Of a stretch of DNA of 18,117 nucleotides, positions 9,499-16,136 are shown piece by piece (position 1 is the first letter of the stretch; each line of letters opens with the position of its first letter). The stretch spans positions 1-18,117 of the forward strand of contig DAOUQK010000032.1 in NCBI GenBank assembly GCA_030625695.1, written 5' to 3'. The position numbers and the translations under genes were made by a program. Below the pieces are notes generated by a model, which worked only from the letters and a program-made list of their open reading frames with translations, made no database searches and had not been told where the DNA came from. This DNA is from Paracoccaceae bacterium (GTDB taxonomy: Bacteria; Pseudomonadota; Alphaproteobacteria; Rhodobacterales; Rhodobacteraceae).

Positions 9499-10471
9499 AT
9501 GCACGATGATCGAGGCAATCCGAATGGCCCTGTCGCGCGCACTGGACGAGAACCCGGACGTTGTCATCTTTGGCGAGGATGTGGGGATTGATGGCGGTGT
9601 ATTCCGGGCAACCGATGGTCTGGCTCAGCGGTATGGGGCGTCCCGTGTGCGCGACACACCATTGTCCGAGGCGGTTATTGCAGGCATGGCAGTGGGGGCT
9701 GCAGCGCATGGCATGCGACCGGTGGCCGAGATTCAGTTCACTGGGTTTTTGTACCCTGCGCTCGATCAGCTTGCCAACCATGCATCGCGCCTGCGCAACC
9801 GCACACGGGGGCGGTTGACCTGCCCGATGGTTCTGCGCGCGCCATATGGTGGCGGCATCAAGGCACCCGAACACCATTCCGAAAGCATTGAGGCGATGCT
9901 TGCCCATATCCCGGGGCTAAGGGTAGTGATCCCAAGTTCGCCCGCACGGGCCTATGGGTTGCTGCTGGCGGCTATCCGCGATCCGGACCCGGTGGTTTTC
10001 CTGGAACCCAAGCGCGTCTACCGCGCAATACGCGAGCCTGTGGAAGATGATGGGGTGGCGCTGCCGATTGATCAAGCGATTGTGCTGCGTGAAGGCGCGG
10101 ACGCTACGCTTGTCGCTTGGGGAGCGATGATCACTGACGCGCGCGAAGCGGCCGATCAACTTGCCGAATTGGGCATATCAGTTGACCTCATCGACCTCGC
10201 ATCTCTGAAACCGATTGACCGTGGCACAATCCGGTCATCGGTCGAAAAGACCGGGCGCTGTGTTATCGTACACGAAGCGCCTCTGACCGCCGGGCTTGGG
10301 GCCGAAATTGCCGCCGATCTGGCCGAGCATTGTCTGACCAGTCTGCTGGCCCCGATCCGCCGGGTGACTGGATTCGATACCGTGATGCCCTATCCCCGGC
10401 TTGAGGCGCATTACATGCCAGACACGGCGCGAATTCTCAAAGCCGTCCACGACGTGATGGAGTTCGCATGA
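9488..10471 (+). CDS. 2-oxoacid dehydrogenase E1 component, beta subunit
   Basis: A protein of 327 residues, the usual length for the beta subunit. ATG 9488 and the adjacent ATG 9491 are both possible, with GGGGAG at 9478-9483 upstream. Conserved features include FGEDVG (28-33), Glu61 in LSEAVIAG, which activates the thiamine cofactor, and His129/His130 in APEHHSES. The C-terminal transketolase half has a KPID motif (241-244) and the VHEAP strand (261-265). With E1-alpha it forms the decarboxylase of the complex in the cytosol. The stop overlaps the ATG of the E2 gene by four bases (ATGA), so translation is coupled. It has no unusual residues. Confidence 0.95.
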   Translation: MMSECTMIEAIRMALSRALDENPDVVIFGEDVGIDGGVFRATDGLAQRYGASRVRDTPLSEAVIAGMAVGAAAHGMRPVAEIQFTGFLYPALDQLANHASRLRNRTRGRLTCPMVLRAPYGGGIKAPEHHSESIEAMLAHIPGLRVVIPSSPARAYGLLLAAIRDPDPVVFLEPKRVYRAIREPVEDDGVALPIDQAIVLREGADATLVAWGAMITDAREAADQLAELGISVDLIDLASLKPIDRGTIRSSVEKTGRCVIVHEAPLTAGLGAEIAADLAEHCLTSLLAPIRRVTGFDTVMPYPRLEAHYMPDTARILKAVHDVMEFA

Positions 10472-11583
10472 GCATTTTTACGCTTCCAGACCTCGGCGAG
10501 GGCCTGAATGAGGTCGAGATTGTCACATGGCACGTGTCAGTGGGCGACCATGTGATCGCCGATCAGCCCTTGGTCTCGGTTGAAACCGACAAGGCCGTAG
10601 TCGAGGTGCCGGCACCCTTTTCAGGGACCGTTACCAACCTGTTCGCCCAGGAGGGTGAGATTGTCAGCGTAGGTGCACAGCTGGTGGAAATTGACACCGA
10701 AAAGGCCGAGGACACGGGGGCCATTGTTGGAGACATTGCGCCGCCGCCTGTCGTCGAGGCGAAACCGAAACCGCAACCGCAACCGCAACCGCAACCGCAG
10801 ACAATGGGACGTACCGCTGTAAGGGCAACGCCGGCGGTACGTCAGTTGGCCCGGGAAAAAGGCATCGATCTGTCCGCTGTTACCGGCAGCGGCCCTGATG
10901 GGGCGATCCTGTCCAGTGATGTATCAAACCTAACGAATGGGCGGGTTGAGGGCAAAGAGCTTCGGGGCGTGCGCAGGGCGATGGCAAAGGCAATGGCGAG
11001 GTCTCATTCGAAAATAGTACCAGCCACGGTAACTGATCGCGCTGACATTCATGACTGGCCCGAAAGCGAGGCTCCGACCCTGCGTTTGGTCAATGCACTT
11101 ATTGTCGCCTGCGCCAGAGAACCAATTCTGAATGCTTGGTTCGACGGGCAACGGTTGCAACTGCATGATCAAGTCGACATTGCCATCGCCGTTGACACGC
11201 CGGACGGTTTGTTTGCGCCGGTTCTGCGCACGGCCCCTAAGGCGCAGGATATCGAGGAGAGCATCAAGGCACTGAAAAACGCTGTAACCAACCGGTCGAT
11301 TTCGCCAGACGCGCTGAAAGACGCGACGATCACGTTATCTAATTTCGGTACGTTGGGCGGCGAATTTGCCGCCCTTGTTGTGACCCCGCCGCAAGTCGCG
11401 ATTCTGGGTGCAGGGCGAATTTCAGAAGCCTGTCTTGTTGCCGACGGAGTTGCCGTCATCCGACGTGTTCTGCCACTGTCGCTGACCTTCGACCATCGGG
11501 TTGTTACGGGCGGTGAAGCGGCGCGTTTTCTGGCTGCTGTTCGGGGTGATCTCGAACGCGCAACGATTTTCGACAAGGATTGA
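10468..11583 (+). CDS. dihydrolipoamide acyltransferase (E2) of a 2-oxoacid dehydrogenase complex
   Basis: A protein of 371 residues with three parts. A single lipoyl domain (1-78) has the modifiable Lys42 in VETDKAVVEV. A short Pro-Gln linker follows (about 99-111), encoded by a hexanucleotide repeat. A peripheral-subunit-binding domain lies at about 116-152 (TPAVRQLAREKGIDL, GSGPDG). The catalytic acyltransferase domain (about 165-365) contains SNFGTLGG (291-298) and DHRVVTGG (342-349) with catalytic His343. The usual DHRxxDG motif has Thr in place of Asp here. I recall TGG forms in part of the branched-chain E2 branch, so this may be subfamily-typical rather than damage. A single lipoyl domain and 371 residues make it a compact E2. 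No E3 gene follows, so lipoamide dehydrogenase must come from elsewhere. The gene starts inside the end of E1-beta. Confidence 0.93.
   Translation: MSIFTLPDLGEGLNEVEIVTWHVSVGDHVIADQPLVSVETDKAVVEVPAPFSGTVTNLFAQEGEIVSVGAQLVEIDTEKAEDTGAIVGDIAPPPVVEAKPKPQPQPQPQPQTMGRTAVRATPAVRQLAREKGIDLSAVTGSGPDGAILSSDVSNLTNGRVEGKELRGVRRAMAKAMARSHSKIVPATVTDRADIHDWPESEAPTLRLVNALIVACAREPILNAWFDGQRLQLHDQVDIAIAVDTPDGLFAPVLRTAPKAQDIEESIKALKNAVTNRSISPDALKDATITLSNFGTLGGEFAALVVTPPQVAILGAGRISEACLVADGVAVIRRVLPLSLTFDHRVVTGGEAARFLAAVRGDLERATIFDKD
10771..10800 (+). repeat. in-frame hexanucleotide tandem repeat (Pro-Gln linker)
   Basis: Five consecutive copies of CCGCAA, the last ending in G, encode a run of Pro-Gln in the E2 linker. 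Being six bases long, copy-number changes by slippage would keep the frame and only alter linker length. Confidence 0.85.
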
Positions 11584-11587
11584 ATAC

Positions 11588-12694
11588 ATGACCGAAGTAT
11601 TTGAGTATTTTGATACCTTAGGGCCAGAAAAAATCATTCATATCAATAACAACGCCGCTGGATTGAGGGCCATTGTCGTCATCGACAATACTGTAGTCGG
11701 CCCAGCGATAGGTGGTACCAGAATGGCCCCCGATGTCACGCTGCCGGAATGCGCAAGACTGGCGCGCGCAATGACATTAAAGAACGCCGCGGCCGGTTTA
11801 CCGCACGGCGGTGGCAAGTCGGTGATTGTTGCCGATCCGACAATGGAAAGGTCCAGGAAAGAGTCGCTGTTGCGGGCCTTTGCGCAGGCAATTCAGCAAA
11901 TCACAGATTATATCCCGGGACCCGACATGGGAACGAACGAAACCTGCATGGCCTGGGTTCACGACGAGATTTCGCGCGCCGTCGGACTGCCGCGGGTCCT
12001 CGGTGGCATACCCCTTGATGACATCGGTGCCACAGGGTTTGGCGTGGCCGTTGCCGCCGACGTTGCTCAGGCTTTCTGCGATGTCGATCTGGCTGGTGCA
12101 AGGGTGGCGATTCAGGGCTTTGGAGCGGTTGGGAAACACGCAGCACGGCATCTGGCAGACAAGGGCGCGCGGATCGTTGCGGTTTCGGATTCCCGGGGGG
12201 CAGTCTTTGATCCGAGCGGCCTCGACCTTTCCCGCCTGCTCGCCCTCAAAGCCGAAAATAGAGGTGTTTGCGATCTTGCGGGAACGAGAATGGATGACCG
12301 TGATACCGTCATTGCGGCTGACTGCGACATTCTGATCCCTGCTGCACGGCCTGATGTCATCAACGATAGGAACGCCGCAGACGTGAGAGCGAAATTGATT
12401 GTTGAGGGTGCCAATATTCCGATGACGGCAACTGCGGAGGAGTCGCTACACAACCGCGGCATTCTTGTGATCCCGGATTTCATCGCAAACGCTGGCGGCG
12501 TGGTCTGTGCGTCCGTCGAGTATCACGGCGGTGCTGAAAATCAGGCAATGACAGCGATAGAAGAAAAGATCCGCAGAAACACCATGGCAGTTCTGCACCA
12601 AAGCCGTGAAAAAGCGATCATGCCAAGACAGGCGGCGAATGCACTGGCAGAAAGTCGTGTTCGAGAGGCGATGGCGCTGCAACGGTCTTTCTAA
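11588..12694 (+). CDS. Glu/Leu/Phe/Val-type amino acid dehydrogenase (leucine dehydrogenase-like)
   Basis: From ATG 11588 the protein has 368 residues, the length of leucine/phenylalanine dehydrogenases rather than the longer glutamate dehydrogenases. AAGGA at 11575-11579 lies eight bases upstream, and the E2 stop is four bases before the start. Visible residues are Lys65 (MTLKNAAAG), catalytic Lys77 in HGGGKSVI, catalytic Asp113 in GPDMGTNE, and the Rossmann dinucleotide loop GFGAVG (177-182), followed by the NAGGVVCASVEY segment (301-312). The reaction is NAD-dependent oxidative deamination of an L-amino acid to its 2-oxoacid, reversible. As last gene of the operon it would feed 2-oxoacids to the E1/E2 complex, next to the aminotransferase that can do the same through glutamate. 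Leucine or valine is the likeliest substrate; phenylalanine is possible. Confidence 0.92.
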   Translation: MTEVFEYFDTLGPEKIIHINNNAAGLRAIVVIDNTVVGPAIGGTRMAPDVTLPECARLARAMTLKNAAAGLPHGGGKSVIVADPTMERSRKESLLRAFAQAIQQITDYIPGPDMGTNETCMAWVHDEISRAVGLPRVLGGIPLDDIGATGFGVAVAADVAQAFCDVDLAGARVAIQGFGAVGKHAARHLADKGARIVAVSDSRGAVFDPSGLDLSRLLALKAENRGVCDLAGTRMDDRDTVIAADCDILIPAARPDVINDRNAADVRAKLIVEGANIPMTATAEESLHNRGILVIPDFIANAGGVVCASVEYHGGAENQAMTAIEEKIRRNTMAVLHQSREKAIMPRQAANALAESRVREAMALQRSF

Positions 12695-12853
12695 CGACGG
12701 TATCTTCACCCGGCATTCCGGAGAGCGTTTATCACCTCTCATTTACAATCCCCCGGAGTTTTGGACCCATCCACCTTGATATGGATCAGGGCCAAGCACA
12801 TCCATTTCAGCGCAAAAAGATGCAACAATTTGTGCAAGTGATCGGACTCCAAG
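12695..12853. promoter_or_regulatory. intergenic stretch with an FNR-type box
   Basis: This 159-base stretch lies between the dehydrogenase stop and the ATPase-beta remnant. It holds GAGAG-N11-CTCTC (12720-12740), a weak stem without a T run, and an FNR-type box. No convincing terminator for the operon was found. It may be the surviving promoter of a lost ATPase operon. Confidence 0.4.
12776..12789. promoter_or_regulatory. FNR/FnrL-type binding site upstream of the ATPase beta remnant
   Basis: TTGAT-ATGG-ATCAG matches the FNR consensus at 9 of 10 positions. The site is centred about 71 bases before the ATG of the truncated beta-subunit gene. No good -10 element is seen at the class II position, so class I action or loss of the promoter are both possible. 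Confidence 0.45.
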
Positions 12854-13081
12854 ATGACACCTGATCCGAGAATCACGGATTTGCAGATACAAACCAATCG
12901 CAGAGGTCGGGTTCTGGCGGTTCAGGGCGCAGTTGCGGATGTCGTATTTGATGGCGCAGACCTTCCGGCGATCAATACCGCGCTGATCGTAGAGTGGGAT
13001 CGCCCCGCCCCATTGCTGCTTGAGGTTCACAGCCACCTTGATCTGACAACTGTGCGGGCTGTGGCGCTGCAGGTATCCGGC
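12854..13081 (+). pseudogene. N-terminal remnant of F-type ATPase beta subunit (atpD-like, probably N-ATPase)
   Basis: ATG 12854 opens a frame whose first 76 residues read as the N-terminal beta-barrel of an F1 beta subunit: GRVLAVQGAVADVVFDG, then LPAINTALIVEWDRP, LLLEVHSHLD and VRAVALQ. These follow the order and spacing of AtpD N-termini. The homology stops at about 13081, and the frame then runs into unrelated sequence. The nucleotide-binding domain is absent, so the gene cannot function. The INTALIVEWD wording resembles the beta subunit of the alternative, sodium-type N-ATPase, whose operon starts with atpD; this subtype call is from memory. No other ATPase subunit is visible. The FNR-type box upstream is probably its old control site. 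Confidence 0.75.
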
Positions 13082-13082
13082 T

Positions 13083-13577
13083 CCACCCAATCATGTGTCG
13101 GTTCGCCACCTCGATACGCCCAAGTTCGTTTTTCCTGGCAACGGCCACACAATTGTCAAAACTTTTGCGGGCGTCGCGCATGAGCCCCTGCAGGTAATAG
13201 GCGTCTCCAAGGCCACTCAATGACGAGGCTTCGGACACCGGGTCACCGGAGTCTCTGGCAAACTTCAGGGGCATATCCTGAGCCGTGCGACATTGTTTGA
13301 TATCACCAAGCGGAAAATACACACCCCCCCACAGGTGGAATATGCGCGCCCGTATCTTTGCAGGCATGTCTGCCGCATGCTTTTCGGCCTGATCCAGTGT
13401 TTCGAGCGCTTCTTCATACCGACTCGCAATCCGCAACCCCTCAGCAAGGCCGATCAGGGCAAGGCACTTGTCATCCACCTGGTCTGCGGCTTGTTCGGCT
13501 TCTTTGAAGATGGCTATGGAGGCCTCTGTGCGACCCAGATTTCGCAATGCGTCAACAAGCACGCTTAACAGCCGCAA
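13083..13577 (-). pseudogene. TPR fragment of an adenylate-cyclase-like (AAA/TPR) protein
   Basis: On the minus strand, about 165 residues of tetratricopeptide-like helices are open, from about 13577 down to about 13083. Telling segments are LVDALRNLGRTEASIAIF, SRYEEALETLDQAEKHA, a GGVYFPLGDI motif, LSGLGDAYYLQG and GRIEVANRHMIGW. This series is typical of the C-terminal TPR region of large cyclase/AAA-TPR proteins in alphaproteobacteria. There is no proper start: the only upstream initiator is a TTG without ribosome binding site, at a point where the opposite strand encodes an AraC-type motif. After about 13083 the frame runs into unrelated sequence, exactly where the ATPase-beta remnant ends. 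It is an internal piece without the catalytic domain and is not expected to be functional. Confidence 0.7.
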
Positions 13578-13690
13578 TGCGCGCCCTTTCTGCAGGCAAA
13601 AATCCTGCCAAAGCTGCGGCCATCGCCGGATTTGAAGGCCAACCGGCCTTTGGCGCAGCTTTCCGAAAGTTTTTTGGGTTCACCCGAAGC
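13547..13690 (+). pseudogene. C-terminal helix-turn-helix remnant of an AraC-family regulator
   Basis: The plus frame from 13547 reads ARLTAAMRALSAGKNPA, then AAIAGFEGQPAFGAAFRKF and FGFT. This is the pattern of the second helix-turn-helix of AraC/XylS regulators (alanine-rich first helix, GF-x5-F-x2-AFR-x-FG-x-T). Only about 45 residues remain; the ligand-binding part and first helix-turn-helix are missing. At about 13680-13690 the frame stops resembling the family, and a YdhR-like piece starts in the next frame. Inserting one base near 13687 would give FGFTP, so a frameshift at the junction is possible. Its left end overlaps the TPR fragment on the other strand, placing a junction near 13545-13575. 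Confidence 0.6.
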
Positions 13691-13887
13691 TACACCGCAA
13701 GAACTACCTTTATGACCCGGATGCTGGCATCGCGGGCGGCGTCTATACTTGGGACAGTGTTGCCGACGCGAAGGAGGCGCACGGAGAGGCGTTTCTTGCC
13801 CGTGTCGCCGAGACATTTGGCAGCACGCCGCGCTTTCAGTATTTTGAGACCCCGGTGGTGGTGCAGAACCGCCCCGCACATAACTGA
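13672..13887 (+). pseudogene. C-terminal remnant of a YdhR-like putative monooxygenase
   Basis: In the frame that contains CAC at 13681, codons run open to the TGA at 13885-13887. They read LHRKNYLYDPDAG, IAGGVYTWDS, then a helix with VAETFGSTPRFQYF, and end in ETPVVVQNRPAHN. This order (L-x-RK-Y, GGVY-W-S, fG-x-P-x-x-x-YFE-P-V-V) is that of the small dimeric ferredoxin-like YdhR monooxygenase family. Only the last two thirds or so are present; the frame is closed by a stop at 13633-13635, and no start with a ribosome binding site is seen. It has a natural C-terminus, so the truncation is at the 5' end. Confidence 0.6.
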
Positions 13888-14152
13888 TTTCAGTCAATTT
13901 CGGCCCAGAGTTGTCTTCGTGAAGCACGCATGATGTTGCGGCGCAGCATCCCGTTAGCTGACATTTGCAACTCACAAAATGAATGATGAGGTCGAGGGCT
14001 GCAAAGCGGGACACGGCCTACTTTCGCTGCGAACGATTCAATGATACTTATATTAGCCCGGAAATTCCTTCGCATATCCTCGCTCTTAGTCGACTTGACA
14101 CATAAACGGTAACCTCGCCCAATTCCGTTACCAAATAGTGTGGCGAGTTGTG
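13888..14152. other. intergenic stretch with interlocking inverted repeats
   Basis: No gene is supported here. A 21-residue frame from ATG 13980 is open but resembles nothing known to me. The notable content is the interlocked pair of inverted repeats at 14108-14147, just downstream of the M81 stop. No intrinsic terminator with a T run was found on the minus strand. Confidence 0.4.
14108..14147 (-). repeat. two interlocking inverted repeats 3' of the M81 gene
   Basis: GGTAAC (14108-14113) pairs with GTTACC (14127-14132), and CTCGCC (14114-14119) pairs with GGCGAG (14142-14147). The order a-b-a'-b' allows either one hairpin at a time or a pseudoknot. It begins six bases beyond the stop codon of the M81 gene on the minus strand, so it could end or protect that message. 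Confidence 0.4.
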
Positions 14153-15604
14153 TCAGGTGAACGGATTTTCGGTTTTCGGCCAATAGTTGTCGTCGCGTTT
14201 TGTATAGGGGATGATGGTGAAATCCGGATTTATTGCGCCGGGTGTGGCCAGATGGATTACTTCGGCAGCAAGCGATTCGAAAGCAGCATAAAAATGCTGT
14301 GATGACTTGACGACGATAATTTTCATCTGTTCAAGGTCCATCCCCAGATCGGTAAACACCTGTGGGTGAAACGTCTGTGTTCGCAGTGTGCTTAACACAA
14401 TATGTACGCCATCAGCCTCAAGCCAAACTGTGTCACCAAGTTGTTGGACTGCTTTGCCAAATAGCTGTGTTGCGCCTATTTTTATGCCGCGCACCGTTAC
14501 GTCGAGGTCAATAGGATCACCGGACATCGGACCGGTTTTGCCGCCCAATCGCACCTGCATGCGCGCATTAGTTCCTGCGTCGATGCACATCATCACAAGC
14601 ACCGGGTCCCAAAATGTGGCCAATGCAACATCTTGCAATCCCCGATCCAACACTGCCCGCAACATAAATGTGGAGTCTGACGGTGCCCCGCCGCCCGCGT
14701 TATCGGCAAAATCCGCCAAAACCACGGGGGTCTCGTTGGCGGCAACAGCGCGTGTCAGACCGCCTTCGATATCAGGGTATTTGATACGCAGTTTTTCCCT
14801 TAAGCCCCATAATTTGCCACCCAAATCACGCGCCAATTGCTCTGCCTGATCTGGATTGCCATCACTGATCACAAGCGTTCGTGTTCCACAGCGGGGGTTA
14901 TCGCCCCAAGGGAACCCATGGGCCAGCGACACGGAAAGGATGCCATCCTGCCCCTCCAGCGCGGCCATTTCATCGACATAACTGCGCATGGGTTCAAAGG
15001 GAGTGTGATACATCGCCATCATTCGGCAATCATAGTCACGCATGACTGGGTTGGTCCTACCGGCCGCTGCATCGGCACATAAGGTAAATACCTCTTCTGC
15101 ACGTTCGGGCATGTCCACATGTGGATATTCTTTAAAACAGACGATCACATTGGCGGCCTCAAGCATCGCCTCAGTCAGGTGGCAATGTGGGTCAATCTCA
15201 AGACCGATCGTGGCCCCATCACCCATTATTTCGCGGGCGCGGGCCAACATATCGCCTTCGCAATCGTCATAGCCTTCGGCGATCATTGCCCCGTGCATCA
15301 TCAACAGGACGACATCGACCGGCATTGCCGCCTTTAGATCCGCCAGGATGTCATCGCGCATGGTTTCGTACACTGATCGAATGGTCGGGCCGGCTGGTTG
15401 GGCAAAGGTCGCCAAACCCTCTGCCACTTCCCATCCAATGGCTTCTGCGCGGTTGCGCCAGACGACCAGTGCACTTGAGAACGCACTTGGTGGGAGAGTC
15501 GAGGCGTTCTTAATGTAAGATTGTTCCTTGAACCCACTCCATCCGGTCGGGATGGGCGAGAACGAATTTGTTTCGGTTACAAGTGCTGCCATGAACATTT
15601 TCAT
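14153..15604 (-). CDS. M81 family metallopeptidase (MlrC-like)
   Basis: A protein of 483 residues, the usual length for the M81/MlrC family. Conserved blocks are the N-terminal ETNSFSP (11-17), MMHGAM (102-107), EIDPHCHLT with Asp138 and His140 (136-144), KEYPHVDMPERAEE with His162 (158-171), DNAGGGAPSDST (301-312) and KSSQHFYAAF (433-442). The Asp, His and His are the expected metal ligands. MlrC itself opens linear microcystin peptides, but most members have unknown amide substrates. There is no signal peptide, so the enzyme is cytosolic. The ATG overlaps the stop of the TRAP DctQ gene by four bases (ATGA). This coupling suggests that the enzyme acts on what the transporter brings in, which is inference. 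It is the last gene of the operon. Confidence 0.9.
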   Translation of the reverse strand: MKMFMAALVTETNSFSPIPTGWSGFKEQSYIKNASTLPPSAFSSALVVWRNRAEAIGWEVAEGLATFAQPAGPTIRSVYETMRDDILADLKAAMPVDVVLLMMHGAMIAEGYDDCEGDMLARAREIMGDGATIGLEIDPHCHLTEAMLEAANVIVCFKEYPHVDMPERAEEVFTLCADAAAGRTNPVMRDYDCRMMAMYHTPFEPMRSYVDEMAALEGQDGILSVSLAHGFPWGDNPRCGTRTLVISDGNPDQAEQLARDLGGKLWGLREKLRIKYPDIEGGLTRAVAANETPVVLADFADNAGGGAPSDSTFMLRAVLDRGLQDVALATFWDPVLVMMCIDAGTNARMQVRLGGKTGPMSGDPIDLDVTVRGIKIGATQLFGKAVQQLGDTVWLEADGVHIVLSTLRTQTFHPQVFTDLGMDLEQMKIIVVKSSQHFYAAFESLAAEVIHLATPGAINPDFTIIPYTKRDDNYWPKTENPFT

Positions 15605-16134
15605 GTGACGACCTCTTCTTTCTTTTTATGCGTAAAAATTGCAGCCATATCGGCCATTACATGGATAACGATAATGCTAAATGCCAGGGGGATCGCCACG
15701 CCGAACACGATCATCGGCAGGTCCATCGTTTCGGCCTGTCTGCCTGAAAGACGAACCAGATACCCACGTGCGGGGTTGGCACCCGGGCCAAAAAAACAAT
15801 ACCACAAAATGGGCAGAACAAAGCACAATACACCTGCGCTTCGAGTTAGCACCAGAATACGACCCACCGTCCCCCGAAGCGCAAGCGCGTCGGGGAAAAG
15901 TGTTGGGTCGGTTTTATTTCGAAATGCGCAGGACGCACCCAACAACCCGCCCCAAACCATGGAGAACCGAGCCAGTTCTTCGGTCCAGGCAGGCGGTTGT
16001 GACAACAGATAACGGGCGACCACCTGCCACCCGGCAGCCCCGAGCATTATTGCGACAGCACCAACAGCAAGTGCCAGTGCCACCACATTAAGGCCCAAGG
16101 ACAGCCGGTTCACATAGTATGCGATCGCCTGCAT
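15601..16134 (-). CDS. dctQ: TRAP transporter small membrane subunit (DctQ-like)
   Basis: A protein of 177 residues, typical for DctQ. Hydrophobic segments lie at about 15-37, 53-70, 94-114 and 139-163, giving the expected four-helix pattern. The family motif WTEELARFSMVWGGLLGAS sits at about 50-68, followed by the charged CAFRNKTDP. The C-terminal tail is basic (HKKKEEVV). It pairs with DctM in the inner membrane and docks the binding protein. Its ATG lies two bases after the DctP stop, and its own stop overlaps the M81 start. No clear ribosome binding site is seen, so translation is probably coupled to DctP. The order P-Q-enzyme with M upstream differs from the common P-Q-M order. Confidence 0.88.
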   Translation of the reverse strand: MQAIAYYVNRLSLGLNVVALALAVGAVAIMLGAAGWQVVARYLLSQPPAWTEELARFSMVWGGLLGASCAFRNKTDPTLFPDALALRGTVGRILVLTRSAGVLCFVLPILWYCFFGPGANPARGYLVRLSGRQAETMDLPMIVFGVAIPLAFSIIVIHVMADMAAIFTHKKKEEVVT

Positions 16135-16136
16135 TC

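Noticed and set aside
12720..12740. GAGAG/CTCTC stem as terminator of the six-gene operon
   Set aside because: The stem is only five base pairs with an 11-base loop and there is no T run after it.
12743..13090. Minus-strand frame of 115 codons across the ATPase-beta remnant
   Set aside because: Considered as a frameshifted continuation of the TPR fragment, but no TPR pattern is visible in it. The plus strand explains the same bases as ATPase beta.
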